A stretch of DNA of 64,000 nt from Protula sp. h YS-2021 (GCA_949752745.1 OX457024.1:46628490-46692489), one strand, 5' to 3'. Shown: positions 9,251 to 22,430, numbered from the stretch's first letter. Made by a program: numbers and translations. The notes: generated from the sequence alone by a model not told the origin.

Positions 9251-12100
9251 CAGCCGGATGACGGTTTAGAATTTTGGGTTGCGGTGCCAATGATCTTAAT
9301 GCGGCTGTTGTAGGCATGGTTTATCATTTGTAGTGGAAGCAGTCTCACCTCTTTCCATCATTAAAGAAACGGAAATACAGTCCACACTGGGTTCACTGGC
9401 TAGTATATCAGCGAACCACTGCAGCCTCGGCCAGACACAGCACAGTGCGTCGTTGTCTGCTGTCGTCGGATATGGACAGGGAAATACGTTTGATCCTCGT
9501 CTCGGATTGTATCCGGATGCATCCAAATGCTTCCTCACATAGGGCCCATTCCTCCTGCAGTATTTGACTTCGTGTGGACGCAATTCAGGATGTTTGATAT
9601 ACTGTGAGCTAGCATTGCTATTTGACGGGGTATTGCTAGTCTCCACACCTCCCTGACAGCTTCCGTCAGTTAATCGCCCGGCTTTCTGGCGTAACTTGAT
9701 GTGGCAGCTTCGTCGATCAGGCAGTGTACGGCCTTGCCCTGACCAATATTTGCAGTCTGTTTAACTGAAATCATTTTTAATACATAGATATGCATGTTTC
9801 GCTGTTACTTTTGCCACTGACCCAAATAGATACTTCGAAAATGTATCGCTCTTATAAGCGGCCGTTTGCAATTGAGCATGTGGATGTGGGACGCTAATGG
9901 AACATTTTATGGATTGTGTCAGCATAATAGGTCTCGTTTGCCTTGTTCTGGCAGTGAGAAATGGTTTTGCCGATTTCGTCCCAGCTTTGTTGCAACGTGC
10001 ACGGCTCGTGTTACCTCGCCCACTTTCCAGTTTTCTACATGAAGCTTTTGAATGCAATCCGGAATTGAAAACATATCCCCTAAAACACGATTACTTGTTT
10101 CGGTTCTATTTCCGAATTTCCAGTTTTCCAGCACACCAAGTTCAGAAGGCAGCGGTTCAGCCGTTCAGTCAGGTACTCGAAACGTAACCGTAGCAAATAT
10201 CTCGAGTGAGCATTGCCTCGCTGACCATCAGTGGTGAGCAACCGGCAGAAACGGTAACGAACGGCACCAGTACCTGAGCTCCCGGACGGGAAATTACAGG
10301 CACTGTACTTGTAGTGGTGTTGTCGAACCGGAATATGCAGGGTAGTATTGGGAAGTTCTACTGACGCCGCCCACATCTCTCGGCTTACTGGTTTGAATAT
10401 GAGCTGAAACATAGCCAGTTGCTGTTACTAAGTGTTGTTGAGTGTCGTTAGCTGGTTAATTAAGATAAATAGTCCGTTCTTTTCAGCCTCATAAATACCT
10501 TGTAAAAGAAACCACACTGATGGGCAATATTCTTTATCGCTGATTTTCTGGACGAACTTATTTATCAAATCTTTTCGTGCCTCGTACTTCTGACCGGCGG
10601 TCATCATTTTAGGTGCAGTTTCCGTAACTTCAAGTTGTCATATTTTCGTTCTCTACTTCTATTTCTGGTGGCGTGTAGACGTAGCGTAGCCACTTAGCCC
10701 TCTTTGTGTGCCCCTAATTTTCCCACTTTGGCCAAAAGTACGTGAAACTGCCTGGTACGGTTAAGAAACCGGAAGGCTGCACTTTGTTCTTTATATCCGA
10801 CAATATTACCTAAGAATCTAGATACTTAGATGCAGTTGGCGAGTCGCTTGAGCTGAAGCATATCTCTTGCATTTTGTTATTGCCATCTGTTTGCGGCGGT
10901 ATATCTGAATTTTCGAAAAACACCACTCTGTTGTAAGCTCGAGACCCCGGTGTCACCGGTTGTGTGTAGCTCTCATGCATCGCAACGCTAAATTCTTGAG
11001 CGCCTGGACATGAATTCAGCTAGAGAGTCGTTTGGGAGTTTGCTCTTTGCTCGGGGACTCCGAATTTCTCATTTGGACAACTCGCACCTCTGATGCATGT
11101 AGTCGCAATCTGTCTGAACACTCGCAGATAGCAATTATATGTTTAATTTGATCAACGCAATCATTCTCTCACTAGACAGCTTATGCATTAGGTCACCAAA
11201 GCCGTGTCTGGTGTCCTGTCGCGATTGTCCAACTTCGAAACTGGAGAACTTTTGTACAAAATACACCACGTCGCAAACAGGATGTCTAGTGGATCGTATA
11301 TTAATGCGGTGGCTGCTGCGTCTCTCACCCTGCTTGGAGACTCCGGAATGTGCTACCTATCCGGCAACGCCGTTGTGGCGAATGTCCTTCTTTTAGTTTC
11401 GAGCACAGCCAATCCCAACACTGAGTGTTACGTTTCAGCTCTCTCATAGGCAGTGGTAGTGTGTTTATCTGACCATCCAGGGTAGTGAAGACTCTTATAA
11501 GGAATCCCAATCAGAAGCGATATTTTCGTCTTTTCGTCAGGATTTTTTCCTGTGAAAAATCTTCAATTGGCGAATTTATGGATTTGCCACCACCCGTCGT
11601 CAAGCAGTGTGACCAGCTTTGATTGCATTTCCATATTTGACAGTGGTTCTACCGCCACACCGGTAGCCTTGGTCGGGCTGAACGACTGCTCGGTGACGAC
11701 CGCTCGGGTGACAAGGTTGAGGCCGGATATCTCGCTAGATCAGCAGTACGTGTCTTCGTATCACTAGGGGTGCTGCGCCACTGTTGTAGGCCAACCATAC
11801 TGCGTAAATAGTGCAGCTTGATGCTCTGGAACATTTTTCATTATTCTCTCGATTGTCTACGTGGATTGTAGCACACTCTCCGTTGGTTTAAAATCCCATA
11901 TGGGGTAACGTTATCCCATGCTGGTTTGCATCCCATGCAAGCCTCTTGTGCCTCGCTCGGTGGCTTAGCTGTTGACCTGCGAAACCAAGACATTTGATTC
12001 TCCAACACCGGTTTGGTTAGGTCACTTTTAGTTATCATAGACGAATCCTGTGGCAGGTCATGCAACGACACATGGGTTTATTTGCACCTCAGCCTGTGGG
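9250..12100 (-). pseudogene. unidentified minus-strand coding-like remnants
   Basis: Several minus-strand frames follow one another with shifts: 12,071-11,841, 10,412-10,080, 10,134-9919, 10,057-9761 and 9646-9296. Their base composition is higher in GC than the flanks, and neighbouring frames overlap as expected of an old coding region broken by indels. Pieces include a long charged segment with CIQKLHVENWKVGEV. I recognise no domain. It could be a degraded transposable-element polyprotein or a host pseudogene. Confidence 0.3.
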
Positions 12101-13190
12101 CTAGACATTTTTTGGCTTTTTCTCTGCTTATATCTCTTCTAAAGGAGAATTTTTGTCATGTTCTTTCTCTGTGCACTTTCATCCCTGGTACCCAGAGTTT
12201 CCGAATAGAAGGCCTCCCATATAGAAGCCCTAAAAATGTTTTCGGATAGTGCTCAGGGGACTCTATTTGGTTTGAAAATGACTGCGCCCGAAGGCTGTTT
12301 CCTAATATAGCCCCCTAAAAATAAAACTAAATATGAATTTGCTGGTACATTGCTGTGACACATGCCTCATGTGCCAGGAGTAGATTATTGACACAGCACG
12401 GAGCTTAATTGTTTGGATAGTTGGAACGTCGTGACAGGAATTATGGGGACAAAAGTTTCATGGTTACCGATACCTGTCCTGGAGTAGTATCTAAAACAAG
12501 ATAAGGATTGTTTATTTACTAGCTTTTTGACGACAGCTCGGCGCGACTTAAACCCTGTATAAGGGATGATACTTTAATCGTTTGTAGGCCCATTCACTCC
12601 AGGCTACTGCATGTTGTCAAATAGCAAATATGTCACAAAACATGATTTGACTCAATAAAAATATTGTTTTATTAACATTAGAATGCTTATTTTAGTTATT
12701 TTGACTAAAGAGGTATTTTTTTAAATAATACCATCGGGGGCATTATTCGGAAACTCTTTCCCAACAGTGCCCCCGGGGCGGCACTATTTGATTTCAACGT
12801 GAGACTGAAAAATCCTCGAGTTTCCTAACAGAGCTCCAAACTCCTAGAGTTAGATTGCAGTATATTCGGCTCTTGGTTTGAAGACTGGCTGGTCATGCAA
12901 GTACCGCGTCAAAACTCAGTCGAAAGCCAAGGGATTCCTTCTCCCTGACATGGAACGACTCTTGGGCGGGGGTAATCTGTACAATTCGTCTATATGGAAT
13001 CCGGTTTGAACTCTACTGAACTTTCAGAATCCCAGAAAACTTGGAGCCGATCAAAATAAACTTTCTTAGCCCATACGTAAAGATGAAAAGTGGTGATCAA
13101 GTGAAGTAGCTAAACACAGGGGCACCTTCAGCAGCTAACTAGATAATTATGTCTCACCGACCAAGGGGAGACATATAGTGTTTGACGTTC
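12101..13190. other. no recognisable feature
   Basis: No long frame or repeat supported. The next feature is the GT microsatellite. Confidence 0.5.
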
Positions 13191-13209
13191 TGTGTGTGTA
13201 TATGTGTGT

Positions 13210-13287
<78 letters not shown>
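13191..13287. repeat. (GT)n microsatellite
   Basis: About 97 bp of TG dinucleotides, with two interruptions near the left end. Confidence 0.98.
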
Positions 13288-13949
13288 TTCAGTCAGATGA
13301 CTGTTTCAACTTTTGACGAGTAAAAAATTATCTGTTGTTAAGCAAAATATCTCAACATCGGAAAGTCAGATCGACTTTAAATTTGGTGCAGTTAATCCTC
13401 GGATAAGTGGCACGGCTCTGGTAAAACATGATTAAACTCGTATAGAAAATCAAGAAAGATGCATAACGTCAACAACTCCCACCCCCGCCTGTCCATTTTT
13501 TGGCTCCTTTGTTAACTAAGCTTAGGTGTTAACTACGCTGGAGATTTCAGCGTTTTCATTGCTATTTGTTATTACCTGAAATTGAGCTTTTTGTGCTTTT
13601 CTCATCTACAGCTCTTACGTGACATGCCAGTCAGTCGGGGGTCACTGTCAGTTGCGGTGCATGATGAAGTCGTTATCTACGAGGTCATGGAATGTTATTG
13701 TCTTGTTTATAGGTCTAAGCAGGTCTAGCGTTTCTTTTTTTTCGTCGCATACTTGATTCGGTTGCCAAGGTGTTCTACATATAGGAGCTATTTTGCATCG
13801 ATTGGCATTGTTTGGAAAAGCATTTTTTGCTATTAAAGTGGGTCATCTGATATCTTGTGTTATGATAAGCAGCTCATCTGATGCGCAGTTGTAAAGAATG
13901 CCTTTCTAGTGCTTTAAGGCGTGTGGAGGATGATGGTTAACAAAAAAAA

Positions 13950-14180
13950 AAGTTCAGACCGCCTTCAAGACCTGGATAAAAAGATGTAAAGTAAGACCCG
14001 TTTGTCGTGACCCCTACCAGGTTAGGGTAAAAAGACGTACTGTAAAACCTGCCTGTCTTGACAAGCGTCCAGACCCCTATAAAAATGTAACGTGCAGTAA
14101 AGCTGCACTTCAGATCTGGATAAGAAGGGCCTACAGTAAAACCCGTTTTATCGACCACCTTCCAGACTCGGATGAAAAAA
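13950..14180. repeat. degenerate ~60-bp tandem repeat
   Basis: Four diverged units built around CCAGACC...GGATAAAAAGA...GTAAAACCCGTTT, at about 13,960, 14,020, 14,088 and 14,150. An open minus-strand frame across it is repeat-driven. Confidence 0.6.
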
Positions 14181-15250
14181 GACGTTCATTTATATCCGTT
14201 TAGTGACCAGCATCTGTTTTGTTTATTTTGAAATTTTTACAATGAATTATGATTATGTTTTCACAAATGAATATTTTATTTCAGTAATAAAAAAAGGAAT
14301 TTTTTTTTTGGGGGGGGGGATTATGGGTTTAGTTGGGGAGACATTTGTTTTTGTTTACAAAAACAAGAAACTAAGTAGATATCGATTGAATGTGTATGAT
14401 ATAAGCCTGTACTCTTATGTTTTGTGTGCACTGGCCGCTCTAATTTAGTGGAATTAATTCTAATTGTGATTAGAAATTACATTTCAACTGTGCTACCGTC
14501 ATAGAAAACACAGAATGATACTTTTTAAATTCATCGAGTTAATCCAACGGCCGCTTCAAGGCATTTGTATTAAGACAGGGAAGTAATGTAGAAAAACATG
14601 CTGAATTTGCCTCATTTTAATTTTCATGGTAAGACTGCAATTTAAAAAACGAAAACAGTTACGATGCAAGAATAAATCAATAAATAACGGGCGTATGTAT
14701 GTTGTTCAAGTTTTGATGCATGTACATTTTTCCTAAGCACAATTATGATGATGCTCCTTTGCGGTACACACTCAGATTAATTCCTAATCGAGACACAGCA
14801 AATACGATACTTGAACGCAGTTAGCAGAAGTGTTGACACATGTCTACAAAATTACTCTATGATCACAGGTACACACGCCTGCAAAATTCTACACTTTTCC
14901 ATGGAGGTATAAGAGAAGCAGCTGTGATTTTACCCATGTGTAACAAAAATTAAGGAAATTTTTACCTCGCTACTTCTAGATTGCTACATCTTTTTCCGCT
15001 ACTTTCAAGCAGGATACTCCCCAAAAAATTTTCTTTCGGAAAGTTAAAGAGACGATAAAATAAAAACATGAGCAAAAGAGTTAATAGCCGAGATTTATTT
15101 CTAAACACTATGTTTAATAAAGGATGAGGCGAAAAGATCCCTCTTTTTGCGGAAAACGCGGAGTACTGAATGAACATTAGAGTTACTTGATCTGCATTTA
15201 TTTGCTCACCGGTGGTTACCTTGTATTGATGCGGTATCCAGACAAGCGCT
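14181..15250. other. AT-rich, no gene seen
   Basis: Contains a T-run/G-run junction at about 14,300-14,319 and otherwise nothing I can name. Confidence 0.5.
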
Positions 15251-15265
15251 ACTGGAACATTTACA

Positions 15266-15846
15266 ACCGAACATTTTCAAATCAACAATTGCCAACTGGA
15301 CATTTTCCAGCTGCACCATATATCGTTCAAATTTTAAGAAATGTGTTTTATTATTATTTACTCAAGACTTTCATTGTAGCTTGCAATTTTCATGCAGGAC
15401 TTCAAATTGAAGAGATATTTATGAAGGCTTTTGTTCATTCATACAGTAGTACGCTTTAATGCGAGTTTTTTGTTATTTAATAGTGAGTCGGAGTATGGCA
15501 TAATATTAGGAGCGTTATATATAGATGTACTGCCACTTCCCGGGACCATTGAGTAGTATATTTGACCAGCGGTAAATAGTACAGAGTGTATAGATTCGCT
15601 GTCGCTGTTACTGGGAGCATTCGAGAAGAAAATCATCCCATCTTATCGTTTCTGTGTCTTTTCATTTCATGTATCTTTTCCTCTACAGAGTGGTACAGTG
15701 CATCTCATAACTTTATCGACTCTTTAAATTTTGAAACAATTGCCGCGGTTGGAAAATATCTATTTAGGAAATGGTTGAAAAATATTCCTTTGTGGTTTGT
15801 GAGTTTTAAAAATGGCCAGTTGGAAAATGTCCAGTTGAAAAGTGTC
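15266..15846. repeat. inverted repeat pair, possible small DNA element
   Basis: 15,285-15,312 (CAACTGGACATTTTCCA) is matched in reverse complement at 15,811-15,846. The arms are about 500 bp apart, the size of a MITE. Related words occur at 21,025-21,130. Open frames in the interval are not gene-like. Confidence 0.4.
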
Positions 15847-16434
15847 TCTGATTCATTCCTAACGCACATTCTGGTCACAGCTGTGGAAAGATGTGGAAAA
15901 ACAAGTTCCCTGACGCCAGCACACACTGCCTGCCATGTCTTTGAATATTGTGTAGCTTAAGCATATATCTAGCTTAAAATTCACCAAGCATAACAGATCC
16001 GTTTATGTAAACACTCAGAAGAATTACTCACTGACTGACAAGGCCAAAGGGCTTACTTCTGAAGAAAGTTTCTTTGTCTAATCCAACAAGGTGATACAAC
16101 ATTTTCGAGATTACCAATGGCATTTTAAAACTGAACTGTCTCTAAATCACGTATTTCCATAATACCAGGTTGTCAGCAGCTGGGGTTTTACACGGTACAT
16201 CCTAATTGACTGTGGCGCAACAGTTGTTTGGATCAAAGACTTTGCTTGAGGAATGATCCCTGGCATCATATTAGAACCGTTATGATAGTGCAAACATGCC
16301 AATAACCTCCACACCTTAACACAATGCATGGACATAGAGAGATTTGCCTTCACGCTGGTCTGTTGCAGAGGATTCAAATTTCTTCCAGACTGTATATTTG
16401 ACCCGTCTGCATGTCGAACTTCTATGATATAATG

Positions 16435-16690
16435 AATCATGAAGGTGACGAAATAATGGTCACCTTCCTGTTTCAAACTTGACCTTAATCGACAAGGTCA
16501 AGGTTACCGATTACCTTTTATGTAACATCGCTTAGGCCCAAAGTGAAGGAAGGAAATTAACTCAAAATCTAAAAGTTTATGAGATAAGTTGCCCTATCTT
16601 TAACCGCATCCGAGGTCACCTGACTTTTGACCTTGACCTTCTAGGTCACGATCAATTTGCGGAATTACTGCAGCGAGCAATAGGCTGTCT
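16435..16690. repeat. diverged GACCTTGACCTT-type repeat
   Basis: Contains AATGGTCACCTTCCTGTTT, CTTGACCTTAATCG and TTTTGACCTTGACCTTCTAG. The same vocabulary appears at 51,780-52,440 and 62,750-63,000. Confidence 0.5.
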
Positions 16691-17900
16691 CATTTTTGAG
16701 TATCATAAATATAATTTCTTATTAAATACTCGAGGTGCCATTTTGTACTTAAATATATCCATGCGGAGACTGGCTAACACTGTATAAAGACTAGAGACTC
16801 CGTACATGAGGTGGCGTGTTGTTACACTACAGTGGTCAAGTGACTGGTAACCTTTCAACCTCCACATGCTACGGACAATGTTATTGACTCAAATATCCAA
16901 ATCGGTAAACCAGTGAGTGTTAGCGAAGTATAGAAACTGTGTACGAAATTGTTTCTACAGTTCTGTGGATAGTGAAATATCATTCGTTACGATCATGTAA
17001 ATCGTTACCATTGTATTACATTTATCTGGCGTTTATGATGTTTCTGAATTATTTGCCCTGATCCTACTTGCTATTTTATTTGTTTTCTCATTTTAAACAT
17101 TCCGTGCAGATACACTCCGTTTTGTGGAATATTTCCTACAAGATTTTATATACATTTCAAGCAATGCGATCAGACGGACTTACGGTACTGACCAATTGGA
17201 AACTGTATATTATAATCATCACATCGTTTAACAGGTGCTATTAGCGAAAGCTGTATCATATTAATAACATATATTATATTATAAGAAGCAAAGTATAAAT
17301 TTAAACTCTAACTATCTATAGCATTTAATTCTAATTTACATTTTTATACTATTAAGTGTAAACTGGTTGTGAGAAACCGAAAGTAATCTGAGCAAAATTT
17401 ACTGTACAACTTCAGACACAAAAGTATACCGCTGAATTTGTGTTGTCATTTTGCCGTCCAGCTTTATGGTGAATACGGGTACACGTCAATTTTCCAAACG
17501 ACTAAAATATTAGAAGACGCAGTAGGCCGAAGAACTGATTTCCGAAAGGGCGCTTTTCAGAAGGCTCAGTAAGGCTGAAGTTTCAATACTTAGAAGCTTG
17601 AGAAGCACGAAGATCCATTAGTCCGAAAGACCCTTATACCCACAGACTAAGTTTTCCGAAAATCCACTATTAGATTGCTTTCTACTTCAGCACGCAGGAG
17701 TAAAGGTCACTTCAATTCACAGCAGCGTTTAGACGTAGGGTTACCCACTAGGTGGAACAGTAAAACTTTTTTCTCGCGAATGAAAAACTTCTCTTCCCTC
17801 AGATATTCTAATTTAACTCTATTACGGGATAGAAAAGGCAGAACAATGCTTCAATCTGTCTAAACAGCTACAACATATCTACTTTGAAATCGTTCTTTAA
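16691..17900. other. no recognisable feature
   Basis: AT-rich. No credible upstream exon of the MACPF gene could be picked out here. Confidence 0.45.
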
Positions 17901-17905
17901 CGAAG

Positions 17906-17987
17906 GAATAAGGAATTAATAAATAGCATAATGAGGGAGCAATGAAGTGCTTAAATCAGCATTATGCTATTTGTTAATTCCTTATTC
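17906..17987. repeat. 28-bp stem hairpin
   Basis: 17,906-17,933 and 17,960-17,987 are reverse complements at 27 of 28 positions, around a 26-nt loop. The size fits a short fold-back element or a hairpin RNA. Transcription is not shown. Confidence 0.7.
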
Positions 17988-18860
17988 TGACCCATTTCAA
18001 ACTCCAAACAGAGAACAACAATATAACCTTTAAAGGAAATTATAGAAATGGATGACAGTTGTATGACGGGGTGTGGGGGTAGAGAATTGGCCCAATCGAA
18101 TTTTTAGTAGAACTTGCTCTCTGCGCAATGTTTGAGGCATGTGCTTTTCCTAGTTAACTGGAATCATCGAAAGATTAATGATGGATTTTTATTTGCTACT
18201 CCACCCAATTTTAACACGTAGTCATTTCTTAATGATAACTTCCTCTTTTGGCGAGTATCTGTTTTTTTAACTTCACCAGCTTGCTTCCCACAGGTTATTT
18301 GCAAACTGGGATTGTTATACGTTTTATTATAATTGCAATGGTAGAAAATGTAAATGTTTCGCAGTGAAGTTCTTAAAAATGTAATTTTGTGTCCACGGTA
18401 CTGGTGTGACTTGTTTTGCATGAAAACAGCCATTCTAAGATATGTACGTTTCTATAGTAAACGAACGATATCAGACAGGGAATTAACTTTGTTTTTTACT
18501 TTAAATTGGCTATTTTATCGAAGTTTAATTGCTAATCCATGTAAATGAGTCATCTCTCTCGCGGAAGCTTCGGCATATTTATTCCTCGTTGAATGAATCA
18601 TATTATCTAAGCTTAAATGTGTTTATTTTGTTGTGTATTGCTATTATTTTGAAACTTTCATCTTAACAAAACAAAGTAGTACATATTTTGCAAAGAATGG
18701 GCTGTTTTATGGAGTTTTAACTTATATAATCTGCAGTTATGAACCATCTCTACTGGGATTAACTGTACTGCCCTGGAGTCAATGATCTGCGTTAAACTTA
18801 ATTGAAACTTTTTGTGTAGGAAACAGGTAAATGAACGCTAATTGTACCTATGTTATTCAG

Positions 18861-19129
18861 ATTGCTCGACTCAGAGGACTTTCACAGGAATGAGTTATTC
18901 TACGTACGGATACAACATTCTGTACGGTTATCCGATGGAAATTGGGTTGGATCCCGGATTTACACGTCAGATTTTTAATTTAACTTTCTCAAAGGAAGAG
19001 TACACACCTTCTTGCACATACCGGATACCTGACGGTTTTCACGTTATTCCTGCCCTCTCCTGCGAGACGTCATTTTCAGCTGATGACGTTAGCAATCAAC
19101 GTGACATTTCTTCTTCATTAGAAAAGATG
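18861..19129 (+). CDS. MACPF (perforin-like) gene, exon with N-terminal part of the MACPF domain
   Basis: The acceptor TTATTCAG ends at 18,860 and the donor GTAAGT starts at 19,130. The exon enters in phase 1 and leaves in phase 0. The product has GYNILYG, GLDPGFTRQIF and an IPDGFHV segment, which match the start of MACPF domains in invertebrate perforin-like proteins (YNxLxGNP... and xxDPGF). One or more upstream exons must supply the start codon and signal peptide; I could not find them. A phase 1 entry is common after a signal-peptide exon. MACPF proteins insert into membranes as oligomeric pores in immunity, venom or development; the role here is not known. Confidence 0.8.
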
Positions 19130-19846
19130 GTAAGTTCGCGTGTGTTTCACTGTTTGTTGGTATTTCCATCTCTGCCTTTCTGAACCCATCTTAGTTTTCA
19201 CCTGCATTTATAAGTCTGTCTATCCGACGGCATGTGCCTTAGTGTTGCTTGTTTTGCTTTGTTCCTTGTTCCACAGTGTATATTTAGTGATACAATTTCC
19301 AGTTAAAATGTTTGAAATGTATTATTTTAGCGCGGCGGTTTGATATATAAAGGGTTTAGTTTGATTACTAGAGAGCAAAGAATAAATTGAACTGTTTCTG
19401 CAAATATAAGCGGTAGAAAATCTAGAAAAAAGAAAAAAATACGCTTTACTTTCACATTTGCGTATATACTCAATCGAACTTTCCTCATTTTCTATACAAA
19501 CAAATCTGTGACAATAGTTCAAGAACACGTGAGGTGACATTTTAACTGCGCGCGGTTCATTCTATAACAGTGCATTACAAAACAGCAGGAATTCATACGC
19601 TGACGAAATTTGGTAGTGTTTTCATGAAATGAAATTGTCCTTTCAGCCTGCCATGAAAGTTTAACACACTGTTATTCTGTGGTACTCATTGCACTTCAAA
19701 AATAAAGAATCTCTAATGATTACATGTGAAAACATATTACATATTATGACGTCAATATTCGTGAGCTCTGACACATTATGCATGGAAAATCATGTAGTAT
19801 CTTTACCTTTGGCTTTGACTATATTTTTATTTCTATATTTATCAAG

Positions 19847-20537
19847 GTTTCCGCCGAAGTTGGCGGCTGGGGTGTGAGTTTCTCGGCTAGCACGACTTAT
19901 CAAGAGAAGCTAAAGGATATGACAGACTCCAAAACCAGTTATATTTTTTCCACTGCCACTTGTGGTTACTATTTCTCCCGTATCGATCCAATTTTTCCTC
20001 CCCCATTACACCACAGTTTTGTTACTTATTTGAGAGACTTGCAAAGCACTGACGACAAGAATGCTTATTTTCATTTTTTTGATGAGTTTGGCACTCACTA
20101 TATTAAGGATTCGTATAATGGCGCAAGGTACACCCACGAGTATGCCCAAACAATAGAACAGCGCCAGCATTCTAACCAGAATACGCTTACTGTATCTGCT
20201 CAAGCAAAATATGCCTCTGAAATCACTTTATCTGGCGGGGACAAACTGACGAAAGAGCAACAGAGCGCCTCCAAAGATTTCATTGAGCACTCGGCCACCG
20301 TTACCACTACAGTCGGCGCCTTACCTACAGTCGGTGGGAAGGCAGAAGAATGGGCGTCATCAGTAAAGGCTTCTCCAATGCCAATGGAACTCAAACTGGG
20401 TTCTATTGAAGAAATTTTTGACAGTCGGTTTTTCAAAGGTACCGATATTGATTATGGGAAAATCAAGACCATGATACAAAAGTATAAGCCAGAATACTGC
20501 AAGTCAATCGCAGGCGTAGAAAGTGCCTGCAATTCAG
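19847..20537 (+). CDS. MACPF gene, main exon with the MACPF signature
   Basis: The acceptor ATCAAG precedes GTT at 19,847 (phase 0, matching the previous exon). A donor GTAATT follows 20,537 (phase 1). The product holds the central MACPF fold: GGWGVSFSAST, a long stretch with predicted membrane-inserting helices, then FHFFDEFGTHYI, the family signature. In the signature the pattern Y-x6-FGTH-x6-G-G is kept except that the last glycine is alanine. The exon ends within SAC just after the domain. A frame without splicing would run on to 20,621, and that read-through would give a short alternative C-terminus. The neighbours downstream are cysteine-module exons in matching phase. Confidence 0.85.
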
Positions 20538-21180
20538 GTAATTATATAAAAATGAAGAAGTCAGTCAAAGTTAATCAGGAAATAACAGACGAAAGAAAAA
20601 CAAAATCATGTTTTAGATATTAACACGAAAAGTAAAAATAACTGCTGAAAATTAGTAATTTACGTAATAACACAAAAACTGAATATAAAAAAATAAAAAC
20701 AAAACAAAACAAAAACAAACAAACAAAACGCCTATCATTCAGGCCATAGCATGAAACAAAGGTATAAACCGTGTTCGAATTCAAGTAATACCATAAAACA
20801 TAACAAATGGTGTGTTATTCAAACAGTATCATGAAAAATTTAAAAAATTGCAGTGTTAGATAACGGTATTTTATCACCTGTTTTAACAAATTCATCGAAG
20901 TAAAAAAATCATTTGTGAAGATTTTATTTGAAAAGCGAATGTTCGACATGCATCATAAAAGTTTGCTCCGACGATATATATTCCACCACGTGCATCGGTA
21001 TCCAGAACACTTTCAAACTAGACAGTTTATACTCGGCCCATTCCCAACCGACAATTGTCAACTTGACAATTTCTTACCGTTCACTTTCCAATTACTTGTC
21101 AAATGGACATTTGCAAATTTTGATTAAAATCTTAATACGTGTGTAAATATTTTATAAGGGGGTAACGGTTGGCTAGGGGG
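20538..21180. other. intron, A-rich start
   Basis: Holds an A/C-rich stretch at about 20,690-20,730 and AT-rich words related to the 15.3-kb inverted repeat (21,025-21,130). No exon seen. Confidence 0.5.
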
Positions 21181-21183
21181 GGG

Positions 21184-21382
21184 GGGTGACCGTTAGCTCA
21201 GTTGGTTAGAGTTTTAGTCTAGTAATCCCAAGGTCCCGAGTTCAACTCCAGTTCGGGGTGGTAAGCAGGGGATTGACGTTCGCTCAAATTGCCTTAGCTA
21301 AACAAATGCAGTGGGTTAGATCACCTATCACGGAATTCAAAATTAATGCCCACTAAGGCTTTCGGCCATCCCTTTAAAAATG
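21184..21382 (+). repeat. tRNA-derived SINE, near full length
   Basis: The head has box A TTAGCTCAGTTGGTTAGAG and box B GAGTTCAACTCC, with a run of G just upstream. The body ends in the 3' module GTGGGTTAGATCACCTATCAC ... CGGCCATCCCTTTAAAA shared with 3960-4040. It sits in the second intron found here. Confidence 0.8.
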
Positions 21383-22199
21383 CTTGCTGAAGCGTTAACA
21401 GATTGATACGTAAAGAGTGTTTCTTACACGGCTACGAAGGGATTCGTCGTAACATACAATCTAACTGGAAATGTAGCAAGGTGAATCCTTGATTTGCTTG
21501 CCTTTGTGCTGAAAAAATGACACCGCTCCAAACAAACCTTTAAGATACAAGAACAGCAAATTAACTAATAATATATAAAAATTGAACAAATGAGTAAATT
21601 CTTATATACGCAACTACATCCGCAAAATGATCTCAGGGCATCATATTAGGTGACATGCCGTGGATAGAGAAAATCAAGAAAGTGTTGAGTACACTCATTA
21701 CTGATACTGTTGTTAACATTAGAGAGGTAGCTTTTACCAGCAAATCTAAATAAAGCCACACGAGTTATATACTATTTTTCAGTATTTGCAAAAAATTATT
21801 GCAATTGAAAAAAGTCCAGTTAGTAAATAGTTGGAAAATGGGAGACTAAAATTGTTGAGTGGACATCGGAGCATCAAAACATTAAATTTGAGACTATTTT
21901 TGGCCTCCATTTTGTTTTCATTTCTGCCGCACCTTAAGTCACAGATCTATTAGCTCATTTTGAACTACTCGATTTCATTTTGCTATAAATGAATACTGAA
22001 TCTTAACCTAACTGAGTTAAAACACTATTCAAATTTTGCGACTTCACATGTATGGTATTTAAGCCACATTGAGGCCAACGATCAACAATAGCGGTTCGAT
22101 TAGTGAATATATGAAAATTTCTTTCTCCCGCTGTCGCTTATATTGGACAAACGTAATAATATTCAGCTGCTACATAAATGGTTCTAATTTATATTTTAG

Positions 22200-22430
22200 A
22201 GATAAGTTGTGATCTCGATGGTGATGGACCACATGATAAATATTGCTTGCGAACCTGGTGGCTAAATGCTGGCTGCAATCGTCAAGGCACCGCATCTCCC
22301 TATCTTAATCAGACGAATGTGGCATCTTGGAATGCACGCAATGGAGTCCAAGTACGGGACGACATGCTGAAGTACAGAACAAACGCTGATGATGGTACGG
22401 CTGAGAAATATGCAGAATGCTTCGGGATCA
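22200..22430 (+). CDS. MACPF gene, cysteine-module exon 1 (phase 1-1)
   Basis: 231-bp exon between an acceptor (TATTTTAG, ending 22,199) and a donor (GTACGT at 22,431). It starts and ends in phase 1, fitting the previous and next exons. It encodes one module: C-x11-C-x9-C around a TWW pair, then GTASP, a variable middle with an acidic/basic helix, and a closing CFG. Only four cysteines are conserved among the three modules of this gene. I do not recognise a named domain. It is likely an extracellular recognition or oligomerisation module attached to the pore domain. Confidence 0.75.

Noticed and set aside
14203..14448. 81-codon hydrophobic frame as the missing signal-peptide exon of the MACPF gene
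   Set aside because: It spans a T-run/G-run junction, has no good donor in phase 1, and is over 4 kb upstream.
15586..15960. 124-codon frame
   Set aside because: It covers one arm of an inverted repeat and the composition is not protein-like; no partner exons.
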